Source of the DNA: Sycobia sp. Sy_11
Lineage: Eukaryota > Arthropoda > Insecta > Hymenoptera > Epichrysomallidae
Assembly (NCBI GenBank): GCA_018907035.1
Contig: JACCIC010000002.1
Location: 5,982,001 to 6,046,000 of the forward strand
Direction of reading: 5' to 3'
DNA: 64,000 nucleotides
Under the pieces are notes generated by a model, which saw nothing but the letters and a program-made list of their open reading frames with translations, ran no database searches and was not told where the DNA came from. Position 1 is the first letter of the stretch. Every line of letters begins with the position of its first letter. Below, piece after piece: positions 12,437 to 24,268 of this stretch. The position numbers were made by a program, and so were the translations under genes.

Positions 12437-13523
12437 CCGTCCTGTAATTATTATTGATGACAATACGTTGGTAAAATTATTGTTTAAAGCATATCAGAAT
12501 GTTATATGTTTGCTACCAGTTAAAAAAAAGTAAGTACAATGACATTGGAACAAGAGCCAATAGCAGAGAATTTTTTAGGACGGAGATAATGAATAGCATA
12601 TTTTCATTATTGCTTTTAATTATTGATGAGTAATAATAATTATTGATTTTTATTGAAGAACATCATTTTATTTACTGTTAAATTAAATGCGTTTTAGTTT
12701 TGGTACTATTCTGTATTGTAATAAATAGAATTGAACTCTATTTTATTCCAATCTTAATATTTTGCATGACAGAGCATTTCTGTTTTTGCTCTTTACAGAT
12801 TTTATCATGAGATTCGAAAGATATTTGGATAGTAAGTTTTTCCTATATTAGTTTCACAAGTTCTGTGCAATAATGAATAAGTAATAAGAATATAAGGTTT
12901 ATATAATGGCAAACTAAAACTTACTTTCAGTCTACAGCAATTTCCCGAGCACTTATTATAATTACAGAATTATTGTCAACAAAAAAAGTTTAGTATGGGT
13001 TAATGCGTACATTTGAACTACAACTTGTAACTTGATCTACTGATTACAAATTAAGTTGAAAATTAGGCTAAAAGTCGGGACTGACAGTGGAATTATGCAG
13101 GGAATTTTAAATTGAGATCGATTGTCAATATATTGAGAATAAATAAATTTTGGCATATTTATTTCTATTGATTCTCAAAATGTCCAATTCATATCTTTCT
13201 ATCTTTATACCCCATATATAATTAAGAATGTTTAGATTTTTTCACTCTGTATATTTAAACATATTAAAAATATTAGAAAGTTTCGTTTTCATTACAATGT
13301 AACATTTTCATTTTTCAAAATGTATGCAATATATAAATGTATTTGTACTTATTCATTTGAGAAAGCTTCATGAAAAGACGAAGATTCCTTATAAAGTATA
13401 AAATTACATGACGCATCAGCATCGCTCGAAAAAATGTTCTTCCTAATCAAAAGATTTTTATAGTAAATCTTGCCATGGATTTGGGCAGACAGTTATTAAA
13501 ATCGAACCTGCTGAAGCTGTGGC

Positions 13524-13585
<62 letters not shown>

Positions 13586-13603
13586 TCGCGTTGTTGTTTC
13601 GCC
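12437..13603. other. AT-rich spacer with an (AT)n tract
   Basis: No gene seen. An (AT)n microsatellite at about 13531-13582 lies immediately downstream of the gene C stop codon. Confidence 0.5.
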
Positions 13604-13761
13604 TCAAGCTGGTGGTCGACTCGGAGCTGCCGATGTAGTTTTATTTTCTGATGACTGCTGGCTGGATTCTGCTGGCTCGCTTGGTCCAGCTGGGGCTTTT
13701 ACCGTACCAAACTCTGCCCCCGTGCCTGGCTCTTCTTCGTCCTTAGCCTCATTTATTACAG
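13604..13761 (-). CDS. Secreted protein gene C, exon 4 (terminal)
   Basis: Acceptor TTTCGAATAG (CTA at 13762-13764), phase 1, then 51 residues and TGA at 13606-13604. It encodes residues 141-192: a short lead, then DEEEPGTGAEFGTVKAPAGP and a Ser/Pro tail ending SAAPSRPPA. The EEEPGTGAE-x-GT-x-K-x-P module repeats one in exon 2 at both protein and DNA level, so an internal exon was duplicated. The opposite strand carries an 81-codon open frame that I regard as a shadow. Confidence 0.65.
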
Positions 13762-14409
13762 CTATTCGAAAAACGATACGAAACAGTTTTATGCATGATG
13801 AAGACGGAATGACATATAGACGTTGAACGAAGAAAGATAGGTTTTAACTATCAAAGAGTCAAACATATATGGTAGTAGACCGGTTTTATCTCGGATCTTT
13901 CGATAAATTAATGTTAATAATGAGATCTTTTATCGAAACCTAAATAATATATTTCAGAAAAAAATTGGAAAAAAATGTTAATGGTGCAATTTATTATTTG
14001 GTATCTTATATCCTTTTTTGAAGTTAAATTTACTAAAGAGCAAAACTTCTAATACAGTGTATGAGCTAAATAATTTCTTATCATTTAAAACTTTATCTCT
14101 TTGAATACTTTAATATTAATTTTGTATAAACGAATTGTTTTTTCATTTCTTCCACTAATAATAGTATTATTAAGAATTGATGAAAATGTAAACGAAGCAC
14201 ATACAGGAATATACATGCGAAAATACATTCCACGCGTTTCCAATGAAATGAAATTAAAAAAAAATTGATTTCATAAGTCTGATTAAGTGGTCCTGCTCAA
14301 ACAGAGTGTTACTGAAGGCTGAATAACAGATTTGGAGAGTAATTCTTCAACACTATAATATAATACGCTGACATAATACCACTAAAATAATAACACTGCC
14401 TTTTCTGAC

Positions 14410-14619
14410 CTGACGAGCCTGTTCCTTTTCGTTTACGCTCAAGCGTAGCTGACTGGACAGATGGTGAACTTGATTTTCTCTGTACAAGATTTGATTTATC
14501 GTGTTGCTGTGGTCCAGCTGGCTTTTCTGACGCGTTCGACGGTTTTTTTGTACACGACTTTCTTTTTCTATTTGCTGTCTCCAGTACAGTACCTGGCGAT
14601 GCATCCGGTTTACTTGGAG
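14410..14619 (-). CDS. Secreted protein gene C, exon 3
   Basis: Acceptor TTATTAATATAG (CTA at 14620-14622), phase 1; 210 nt; ends TCA G before GTCAGA, a weak but usable donor. It encodes residues 71-140, a basic segment rich in Lys, Arg and Ser, with NRKRKSCTKKPSNASEKPAG and LERKRKGTGSSG. It has the only cysteine of the mature protein. EKPAGPQQ echoes KAPAGPSE of exon 4. Frame and phase agree with exons 2 and 4. Confidence 0.6.
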
Positions 14620-14924
14620 CTATATTAATAATTAAATGTGTGATGAGAGCCGGAATTACTATTTAATGCGATATACACTACTTTGTGCAAAGAATGCAAT
14701 GTTATAAATGAAGTATCTATTAGTAGTATTGCACTCAAGTACATGACTAACAGTTAGTAATATTACAATCTTGAACAAGTTATCTTTAGGCATTCCCTTA
14801 ATATATTGCACTTTTTCTTCTTTGATTGGAAAATTGTCTGATTTTACATGAGGAAGTAAAATTGACCTTAAAATGATTTGTGACTCAGTCAATAATGACT
14901 TTGGTCTTGTCGAATTTGGCTTAC

Positions 14925-15071
14925 CTGATCTAAGAATCGTTAGTTTGACTGGTTTTTGTGCTTCACTGGACTTTTGTGGTATACTTGGCACTTTTGTTGT
15001 ACCTGATTCTGCTCCTGTACCTGGCTCTTCTTCGTTATTTGACTTTTGCACTTTACCTGTTGATCCATTTG
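14925..15071 (-). CDS. Secreted protein gene C, exon 2
   Basis: Acceptor TTTTGTGATTAG (CTA at 15072-15074), phase 1; 147 nt; ends TCA G before GTAAGC, a strong donor. It encodes residues 22-70: NGSTGKVQKSNN, then the acidic module EEEPGTGAESGTTKVP and PQKSSEAQKPVKLTIL. The frame is open well past the donor, but the exon 3 join preserves phase. Confidence 0.65.
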
Positions 15072-15216
15072 CTAATCACAAAATTAAATCTTGAAATAAA
15101 TAATAAATTACGTAATTTTTCATATTTGTAAATTATTAATAATCTGTCTTTTGTGAGAACTAGACAATCTGATAATATTAATAAAAACATTGTTTTCGAT
15201 ATAAAATATTTTATAC

Positions 15217-15280
15217 CTTGAACCGAGAATAGCAAGTGAGTGCTCAACATAAGCAATCCAAATAGAAAACTTAACTTCAT
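15217..15280 (-). CDS. Secreted protein gene C, signal-peptide exon 1
   Basis: It encodes MKLSFLFGLLMLSTHLLFSV plus Q, a textbook signal peptide, ending CAA G before GTATAA (phase 1). I chose ATG 15280-15278 over an in-frame ATG 13 codons upstream because it places the hydrophobic core right after MK. The four exons (64+147+210+158 nt) sum to 193 codons without a stop until the end: 192 residues, secreted, low-complexity, acidic/basic/Pro-Ser modules and no recognised domain. A TATA-like TTATTTATAA lies about 125 nt upstream. Exon length, phase and signal-peptide character match genes A and B, so distant common origin is possible. Confidence 0.65.
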
Positions 15281-15940
15281 TCTAAATTTCTGAATAGATC
15301 GTACATGCTCGAAACCCATGGAAGTGTTGGTCTTCTATTTCCACGTCATCGTTGTTATTTACCACAGACGATAGAGTCGAACGCGAATAGAGACATAAGA
15401 CGAACGAAGTTATAAATAACTGCAAGAATTATTACTTTTTATATTTGTTACTCTCAATATATGTATAAATTATGGTATTTTTTTTTCAATTCTTATATTA
15501 TTAATTTTTGAGTCACATTGATCTAGAAATTCCATTTGTTGGTCATAAATTTACGATTTTCAAATGAAAGATTTTTTTCATATGTCGTCTCTTTCAACTT
15601 TATGTATATAAGCGTGGCAATTTAGATATAGGAAGAATGAAAAAATGTGGTTTCATTCTCAAACTGAATTTAAATCTCTTTTAGCACCATGATGGTGTGA
15701 CTGACAACATGGTGGTGGGGCACACACACATTTAGTATCTAAATGCATGTAACTTTCTTATTTTATATTACTCAATATAGAACCTTTATTAAATAAATTT
15801 ATAAAAATATAGAATTTTTCCAATATTTTATCAGGTGCTTGTATTTGAGGTTCTTTGAGTAAGATTTAATAAAAAATTAAGAGCATAAGAAAACATAATT
15901 CATCTATTAAAATTTCTTAATGATGTAATTAAAAAGTTGA

Positions 15941-16083
15941 TCAGAGATATTTGCAGTTCGAGTAATCCGACCCATTGATTGGAAAAGCATAGCAATCATG
16001 TTGAATTCGCGTATTATTAATCATAAAACAATTTCTACGGAAGTCAGAGATTTCACAGTACGTTGTGAACGGTGCCAGAAGGA
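15941..16083 (-). CDS. Possible Cys-containing secreted peptide, terminal exon (gene D?)
   Basis: Acceptor CATACAATAG (CTA at 16084-16086) gives a phase-1 exon of 47 residues ending TGA. Spacing is C-x7-C-x10-C-x13-C, with two N-glycosylation sequons (NNT, NGS). The phase and location continue the A-C pattern. I found no convincing signal-peptide exon to the right (16.2-18 kb), so this may be an isolated open frame. An ATG at 16144 gives an alternative single-exon reading. Confidence 0.25.
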
Positions 16084-16314
16084 CTATTGTATGGTAATTC
16101 GTTATGATGGTAAAACATTCAAGGATTCTAATGTTAGTTTTCATCGCTTACTTTTTTCTCACATTTAATAATGAAAATTGTCTGTGAATAACCTTTCCCA
16201 TTTTATCAAATTACGCTGGCTTGGATTGTTATCGGCGTATTCACGTGTATGTTTTAACTTTATCGATTCTTTGGCAGAAATGATCGATATATACCCATCT
16301 ATATATACTGTTAC

Positions 16315-16440
16315 TTTACCAATACAAAGACAAGACGAAATTCAGTAAAATATTGTCTTGGTATCGAAAAATTATTGTCCAATTGGGAATTTTCTTGTTC
16401 TTGTATAACTCTTAGGATTGTCTTTGTATTGTTTTGGTAT
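16315..16440. repeat. Fold-back repeat, CAAGAC-type
   Basis: The left arm reads ccaatacaaagacaagac and the right arm gtctttgtattgttttgg, an imperfect inverted repeat about 125 bp overall. Similar arms occur at 42851-42942 and 43640-43758, so this looks like a small non-autonomous element family. Confidence 0.55.
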
Positions 16441-16592
16441 TAGCAAGAAAGTATTGCTTTTAATATTTAAAAATGTGTGCCAATCAGTCCAAAAAAAGTG
16501 TCCAAAAAAGTAAAACAAAGAACAAATATTTATAATACTAATATACAAAGTACTTACAAAAATGAAATTAATTATATAGTATACTTACATCC

Positions 16593-16647
<55 letters not shown>

Positions 16648-19149
16648 CCATGTAATTATCACTGTTATTTCCAAACTATTACAAAATTAAATGTGTAAAA
16701 AAGTACGAATATATACAGTCTGATAATACAGTTTGAATAAATAAGCAAAGTATAAAAATACTCGAAAAAGAAGTGTTCAACTGAAACATACAATAAAATT
16801 GTTATCTTTATTATTATTTTGTCGTCGATTCGTAAATATTTTCAAATAAAATTTATTTAAAAGAAAAACATAATTCTTTTAAACTGGTGACTAAAACTTG
16901 AAAAAGCATTGATTTAAGTAAATTTTTCATTGTCATCGCCTTTTGAAAAGTTATTTTATCACGCTATAAATTATCCTAAATAAACAATAAATTTTTTCCC
17001 CAGCTATTATTATTTAACGTTTTTATTCGTAAGACAGACATTTTAAAAATATATTTATAGTTCATGACAATTAAGAAGTAAGCTAAAACATTCGTTAATT
17101 TTTCTATTATATACAATTACGTAGAGAAAGTATTAGAAGTTGATCACGAATCGAAATGCAATATATTTTAAATAGGTCAATCGTTTGAGTAATAAATTAA
17201 TAAAAAAACTGTGACATTTCTAAAATAGATTAATTTCCAAAATGGTAATTTGCATACACAACTTTTTTTAAATTTATTCATTTTTTATTCGTTTCACAAT
17301 ATTTGTTAGTATCGGTTAAATTTATATCTGCATTAAAAAAAAAAATAAACATAGTATTATTATAGGCCGATTAAAAAATTGATAATAAGTATAAAATTCA
17401 GAGCCTAGTTTCTAAAGCAAAAGTCGGAGATAATGTATTTTTACTCTAATAATTGCCATTCGGAAAATAGTTCCTTTTTTTTACCGTAGTAAATTAAACA
17501 GCTATAATTTGAGCTTTCGCGCATTATAGAAAATCAACCTTAACGCGAATGAGACTAATTTTCTAAATATAAGTCTAATATTTCGTATAAAAACTCATCC
17601 GGCTTATTTCCTCATTATATTTATTTACACGATTCTTTAAGTTTTCCATAGTCCAGTCTCTTTACTCTGATCTGAACTTTTATTATTGAAACTGAATTGC
17701 TTTGTTTTTCATCCGCCTATCCTCCAACAAAAGAACAATAATAATTTCAAATGCGACCACAAATGCAAGTGATAAAAATAAATGATTTATTTAAGATTTT
17801 TCTTCTTCTCCTTATTCTTCTTCTTCTTCTTCTTCTTCTTTTTTGCTTGCGGATATAATTGGATAACACACATGACCTGAATATGTGTTTTCCTCGCACG
17901 TGTTTTCCATCGTTAAATGATAATTATTTCAAAGCTGCGATGTCCATACGCGTATGTATAGGTGTATTAGTCTTTTATGGCATTGCCATTGGCGCTCGAG
18001 CTTTCTAAATCCGTGTGTAGACTGGAGAATATTTGTTAGTTCGCATCAAATCTTTTGGATTGTAAGAACTGAAGCAACCGACGTCCAGATATTAACGATA
18101 ATGTTCAAGTGCGTAAATACGAAAAATGTGTTTAATTAATTATTATGTACATATAGTGTCTCTTTGAAATTGTTGAAGTATAATAAGTCACGAGATATCT
18201 GATTTTTTAGTACTTGTTATTATATAAATTCAATTTTTTTTACGAATGTCGGACATCAAAAATACTTTGGTCGATCCGTTTTCAAAGTTATAAGAATCAA
18301 TAATTCTGATAATTGATTATTAAAGATAAGAGGCAAGACGTGATGAGATATTTGCCAACTTGCTTATTTACTACACATTTTAGAAATTTCTTTCTTTTAT
18401 TATGTTATTTTATTGGTTTCTTGTGTATTTATATGAAGAAGAAATTTTAACAAGCATTGACATTAAAAGAACAGATGAAGGAAATCTGATAATCATGGTG
18501 TAGTGTATAATTTACTATAATTTACATTCTACTTTACTTTTTGAAAAAAAACGTCTTTTTATTATAAAATACTATACAACAAATAATTATTTACAAATTT
18601 AATTAAAGAAATTTTTTAATAATAACTTATTTCAAATTTAAATATTATTTGCCACAATAATATTATGTATATTTACGATTTTTAGATTATTTAATGAAAG
18701 AACATGAAAAAAATTTTAATTATTGAAGCTACTTTAAAATCTGACGAGCTCGTACGAAATGAATGTCAAGTGATTTTGCAAGTTATTTTATCTAATTCAT
18801 TTCCAAAATTTTTTATTACAATCTGATTCTTTTCTCAAAAATATAAAATCAATTTTTTAATCCGATTATTCTATGCTATATTGTACAGTGAATTTCGTAT
18901 AAATGAAAAATGGAATTTATCGAGGAATCTTAAAAATCACTGTCTTCATTCGTTTGATTTTATAGTAAGTACTCCGTACCCTAAATTCGCCGCTAAAGCG
19001 TCCATAAGGTGTAATTTTAAAATTAAATTAAAATAATAAGTAATCTATTATGAACCGTTAATGCACCGTTAATTCAGAGGCATACGTGCCATTTCGAATA
19101 GACAATATAGTAGTGTACATCTAAGAATTAATAAATTGATGAAAAACTA
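16441..19149. other. AT-rich intergenic region
   Basis: No supportable gene. It contains (AT)n at about 16596-16645 and (TTC)n at 17801-17840. At 17940 a 22-codon plus-strand frame beginning MSIRVCIG looks like a signal peptide but stops at once and has no good donor. Confidence 0.5.
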
Positions 19150-20137
19150 TTAATATGTTCAAATAAACTATTTTTAATGTGAAAAAAATATTTTTAATCT
19201 TACTAATTTTACTTTTAATTAATATTTTATATATATTCACACCTATAAAGAGAAACATTTTGCATCCTTCAATTATAAGAACTTTATTGATATTATTTAT
19301 TATTTTAACTTTCTTAAATATGTGGATATTTCATTCTATAAGATTTCTATCATATATTATTTTTGTTCATAATAATTAGAGGTTTAGTAATTTTATTTTT
19401 ATACTTTTCAAAATTAAGAAGAATAGAGATAATACAGTCTCAAAAATAAAATTAAATTTTTTAATAAATTCATCAATTAAAATTTTAATAATTATGTTGT
19501 TTATAATTAGTCTAATATAAAACATTGTGTTTTAAAGATTTTTAGACTTTCTAAATTGTGACAAAAATTTGACAATTTTAATTTCAATCATTTTTATATT
19601 AATCATAATGACTATATATGTAACAATAATTATTAATAAAAAATATTTTTCAGAAAAATTAATTGAATGAAAATATTTTTAATGAAGTCGAATAAGCTAT
19701 TCAATGTTCTATACTCTTCTTTAGTATGATTATCTACGCCTTTAAACGTCTTAGTGTGATGAAATCTGGGATCTTTACTAGGACAGTGTTTATTAAATTA
19801 ATTACTGGAATTTTCTTATCATTCCATTATTTTAATAATATTGATTATTCTATTGTTTAGTTATTTGATGAGTTATTCATATTATACAATATTTGAATTA
19901 TGGTTTATATTTTTTACTATGGAACGGAATATTAACCAATCTTTCTTTTATGCATTAAAACATGGATAATAGGAGGTCATTTTTTAAATAACAATAGTAG
20001 CTGCATTTATAGGCTATGTTTTACCTTGATGTCATGTCATTTTGAGAAGCGACTGTAATTACAAACTTAGTTTTGGCTATCCCTTATATGGGAAAGTCAA
20101 TAGTTTTATTATTGAGGGTTCATTATTATATTAAGAA

Positions 20138-20140
<3 letters not shown>
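19150..20140 (+). pseudogene. Nuclear mitochondrial insert (numt): nd6 then cytb
   Basis: About 19180-19690 resembles NADH dehydrogenase subunit 6: TPIKRNILHPSIIRTLLI and LNMWIFHSI are typical of insect ND6. About 19690-20135 resembles cytochrome b: read with TGA as Trp it gives STPLNVLVWWNLGSLLGQC, then FHYFNN, later AAFIGYVLPW and, after a frameshift, EATVITNLVLAIPYMG. The nd6-cytb order and same strand fit the usual insect mitochondrial genome. Frameshifts and stops remain even under the mitochondrial code, so this is an old, non-functional insertion. Confidence 0.85.

Positions 20141-20190
<50 letters not shown>
20141..20190. repeat. (ATT)n microsatellite
   Basis: About 16 trinucleotide units directly abut the cytb end of the numt. 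Confidence 0.9.
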
Positions 20191-20192
<2 letters not shown>

Positions 20193-20894
20193 CTTAATTA
20201 AATGAATCCCAGCTCCTTATACCCAACGGCAAATTTCAAATTGACATATTTTTTCAACCCTTCTGAATTTTTGGACACCCTTAGATATTTATCATAGAGT
20301 GGCGAATTTATGTTACTCATACTATAAAAATCATATACGATACGCGGACTATAAGTGCTTCATCGAATGGCGTGATTTTAGCCAACTCTAACTTCATGCT
20401 TTCCCATAATGAATCACTTATCGGCCTTGCGTCGTAACGTACTATTTTTGTTTACGACATACTGCGTACCCATATTATAGATTACATATTATATACGTAT
20501 TATTACGTATATAAGCACAAAGTAAATGTTTAAAAAAATATAAGAAAAACAATTATTTTACTGTAAATAATGCAGCATCCAGTTGTTTACTTTCCGTGTT
20601 TAGGCATCAAAACTAATAAATAAATAAGTAAATTCTAAATAGAACTAATAAAAAATTAAAAAAAAAGATGAATAAGGGTTATAAATTGTCTTTTATTTTA
20701 ACAAATAAATACCTTTATTTAACAAAACGAAAATATTTAAAAGTTGAACCTTCAAATTTTTTTCAAATGGAATATATATCTATGGATTGATCGATCAGCG
20801 CGTTCGACTTCTTATAATTTTTCCTTTCTTTTTATTTATCCTTCGTTGTCCAAGCTCTACTTTCAATAAATTCCGAGCAAGCCGAGGCGACACA

Positions 20895-20905
20895 ATGCAG
20901 AAACT
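20895..20905 (+). CDS. Yellow/MRJP-family gene, candidate mini exon 1
   Basis: ATG CAG AAA CT followed by GTGACG, phase 2. Joined to the exon at 21603 it yields MQKLLSVLILAGACLCRSDT, a convincing signal peptide in frame with the Yellow domain. The exon at 21603 has no ATG of its own before the conserved domain, so a short 5' coding exon is required. The donor is only fair, and another ATG exon further upstream could be used instead. Confidence 0.4.
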
Positions 20906-21602
20906 GTGACGAAACCTGCACAAACTGTGATAGTATATGTCATTTATTATGGAATTTTCTCCACATCATCGAAAAGTCTTTACAAGGAAAGATTGCTATG
21001 AAGAACTACACTTTTTACAGAACTTTTAATATTAATTCAAGATTTCATTGAATTACATAACCTGAAGCTACTAAAATTCCATGGTTTAATTTATTTTATG
21101 AGATTGAAATGGCGAACAATCATAAGCAGTTGATCAAGGTCATAAAATTTAAATACGATAAGAAAACAGTCGTTTATCACTAGAATGATAGTTATATTTC
21201 TATAAACAAAATACATGTATTATAATTGTTAAGGGAATTTTTTTTAATTTAATTTCATTTATTATTACATTATGCGTTTAATTAAAATGCAGTGAAAACA
21301 ATTATATCACATTTATTCTTCCTTTTAAATATGTTGTGGGATTATAAAATAGAGTAAAACACTAACAAATAATTTGAATAGAATAACCAATTGTTTAATT
21401 AAAGTATCAGTTCTCTCTGTATGAACACTCTACTATATGTATTCCCATGGCTGCCATTTTGGTTTAATCGTTAGCACGTAATCGTAATTTCTAGCCGATG
21501 AGGAACAATGGTACATTAAAGCTTTCCTAGAAGATATAGATAAATCATTAGACATGCTCAGACTTTTAAAATGTTGAAATATTGTTAATGAATTTGTAAC
21601 AG

Positions 21603-22363
21603 ATTGTCCGTTCTCATTCTGGCGGGCGCCTGCCTATGCCGATCGGACACTGCAGTCAGATTTCAGTGGAATTCATTAAACTTCACCTGGCCTTCGCCCG
21701 GGGATTACGAGAGAGCTATACAAAATGGCTCCTATCGACCGATCAACAACATAATAACTGGCATCAAGGTGTGGAAGAACGACGTCTACCTGACGCTGCC
21801 CCGCTGGCAGAATGGCGTCCCCGCAACCCTGGCCACGATTCCGGCGAACGCAACCGCCGCCGACGGCGCTTTGTCGCCCCTCCTGCGCCCTTTTCCCTCT
21901 TGGAAGATGCAGACACTGGACGACTGCCGGGCCTTCCAGTACGTGCAGAGCATGGAGATCGATCCGCTCGGCAGGATGTGGGTTCTGGACAATGGTCGCA
22001 CCGAGTTCTCGACCAAGGAGCCAAGGACGAAGTGTCCGCCACGCCTGGTGATTTTGGATCTCGAGATGGGAGGCCAGGTGATACTGGAGCACGTGTTCCC
22101 CAGAGAGGTGGCGCGCAAGGAGACGGTTTTCATCAACGACATAGTGCTGGATCACGAGGACGGGGGTTGGGCTTACATCACCGACGTGGACAAGGAGCTT
22201 CCCGGGATCATCGTGTTTTCGTTGAAGAACAGAGTGTCGTGGAAGATCAACCATGAGTTCATGAAGCCAAAGAATGAAGCGTCCAGCTTCTCCGTGAACG
22301 GGACGGTATTTGATATTGTAGCTGCTATTGACGGAATCGCTCTTTCGCCAGCTTCCACAGAAG
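21603..22363 (+). CDS. Yellow/MRJP-family protein, exon 2
   Basis: Secreted protein of the Yellow/major royal jelly protein family, a six-bladed beta-propeller fold. Family members act in cuticle pigmentation, melanisation or, in bees, royal jelly. The exon starts after an AG at 21601-21602 and ends ACA GAA G before GTATGG. It carries family landmarks: WKNDVYLTLPRWQNGVPATL, then DDCRAFQYVQSMEIDPLGRM followed by WVLDNGR, CPPRLVILDLE, FINDIVLD, AYITDVD and DGIALSP. Several N-glycosylation sequons are present (NFT, NGS, NAT, NGT). It is much more GC-rich than its surroundings. The subfamily cannot be assigned by eye. Confidence 0.9.
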
Positions 22364-23765
22364 GTATGGCAGTGCAAATGTCGCGCAATATTATTAATTA
22401 GCAGATGAATGATTTTGAAAATCAAGGGAGGTAGTGAGGATCAAAATAGTAGTGCCAAACTTAACCTTACTATCTTAAGCTAAAGTAGATGTAATGTGTT
22501 GACGAACAGAAATTTTTTTTTTCATAATATAAATGTTTTGCATATTAAGACATTAATTTAATTTTCGTTGTTCTCTGTTTACTTTAATTAAAATATGTGC
22601 GGTAAAGAACGTGTCATTCAAAATATTATACATAACTAGTTTAGTGACTATAGTTTCTTTCACCTTTACTGTTGAATATAATTGACTGAAATTTCGTAAA
22701 AATGTGCCGAAGCTTTTTTCATTGTTGTCACTGAAATTTATTTCATTGAGCCAGTGAAAATTCCAATTGTACTGAAATATAATAATCCTCGCTGAAAATT
22801 TAGAAAAATGCAATAAACCTTCTATCATTTATTGCTTCATAAGAATTCTTATATGAATTGTAAACCTTTATTGAATAATTTCAGGGGCTTTGCAAAATGT
22901 GACTTAGCGTTGTGTTTTAAGCAAAGGTATCATCTAGTAATGACCGTTTAATGGTAATTTTACTCTTTTTTGTTAGGATGAAATAGATTAATTGTAATCG
23001 ATAGTTACCGCCTCTGATAGTTTCATTTGGTTTGATCAGCTTAAACTAGAAAACAACCACCCATGTAGAGTAGATCTATAGAACCATGGTAGCTTTCAGA
23101 ATAAATCATGGTCTGTCTGACTTCCAATCTTTAATGCTCAGAATCATATTATTGTATTCACATTTTATGGCCATTCATAAAATGATGTAAAGTAATCTAT
23201 TGGGCCGTGAAAATACTTGCTCGCGCATGAGAAAACATCATCCTTAATTGTTTGGTTTCAAATCATATGACACCTTCCGTAAGTGTAGTTATAGTATTCA
23301 TTTTCCAAATTTTTCATCTTCACAATTTTTTGGACCACTAATGTCCTCTATCCTTAAGATTAAAATCATTATCTTTAAAGCTTCAAAACGAAAATAGCTT
23401 CTGTATATATCAACTCCAAATTTTTTTAACAATAGATGATCTTTTTAAAACAATATGATGATCTTATATGCACTTGATATATACTGATAATAGTTGTAAA
23501 TACGTTAGCATTTGAAATGATCTTCATATACTTCTGGTGATCTCATCTATTACGAATTGCGATTAACTAGAAGGTCTTAATAGAAAGTTCAGATGGTTAT
23601 AAGTTTTATAAAAAATATGTAATCTTTACTATACTTATCAAATTCTCTAGATGAAATTAATTTTTAATAGTGTCAACCTATACACAGGTTCAATGATAAT
23701 TAAATATAATTGTATAATGTGTTCGATTACTTATGTTCAAAAAATAATATGGTAAACTGATTCAG
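22364..23765 (+). other. Yellow-family gene, intron 2
   Basis: 1402 bp AT-rich intron with GTATGG donor and GATTCAG acceptor. No embedded gene or repeat was recognised. Confidence 0.8.
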
Positions 23766-24268
23766 GTAATCGAATGGTCTACTTCACTCCGCTATCCAGC
23801 TTCGAACTGTTTGCAGTACCAACCTCTGTGTTAAAGACGCCACCATTAACAAATATTAACAAGTACTTCAGATCTCTTGGGCGTAAGTCTTCACAAACCG
23901 ATGGTATGATGATCAGTTCAAATGGAACTTTATACTATGGGTTGCTTACCGAGAATGCCGTGGCCTCCTGGACTTTGGAACAAGAGCCTATTTCAGAACA
24001 TCAACGCATCGTCTTCCAGAACGGAAATACGAACCAGTGGCCCGACACTTTTGCCATGGATCAAGAAGGTCAGCTCTGGTGGGTAACGAATCGGATACAG
24101 AGGTTCACAACTGGCACCGTCGATCTCCTACAACCAAATTATCGGGTTCTCGCCGTCAACGTATCCGACAGATCTTATCAGTATTACAAAAACGGCCAAC
24201 ATCCTAAGCTGCCAGATATTCTTCCAGAATTTTGGCGACTTTTGGAGTTACTTATTATGTTAGAGTGA
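23766..24268 (+). CDS. Yellow/MRJP-family protein, exon 3 (terminal)
   Basis: Phase-1 continuation giving GNRMVYFTPLSSFELFAVPT, then KSSQTDGMMISSNGTLYYGL, LTENAVASW, NTNQWPDTFAMDQEGQLWWV and TNRIQRF, all typical of the C-terminal half of the propeller. It stops at TGA 24266-24268 after a hydrophobic, divergent tail. With exons 1 and 2 the total is 1275 nt, 424 residues, normal for the family. No frameshift was seen, so the gene appears intact. Confidence 0.9.

Noticed and set aside
13581..13826. Plus-strand 81-codon frame with SAPVPGSSSS
   Set aside because: It is the reverse of gene C exon 4. The minus frame has splice sites and a paralogous module in exon 2.
14873..15094. Plus-strand 73-codon frame
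   Set aside because: Reverse of gene C exon 2. Its similarity to the 13581 frame is explained by the exon duplication on the other strand.
17940..18008. Signal-peptide-like 22-codon frame MSIRVCIG
   Set aside because: Ends in a stop without a usable donor. Its GTATGT donor option is out of phase with the Yellow-family exon.
21636..22425. Several long frames on both strands over the Yellow-family exon
   Set aside because: Shadows caused by the GC-rich codon use of the true exon.
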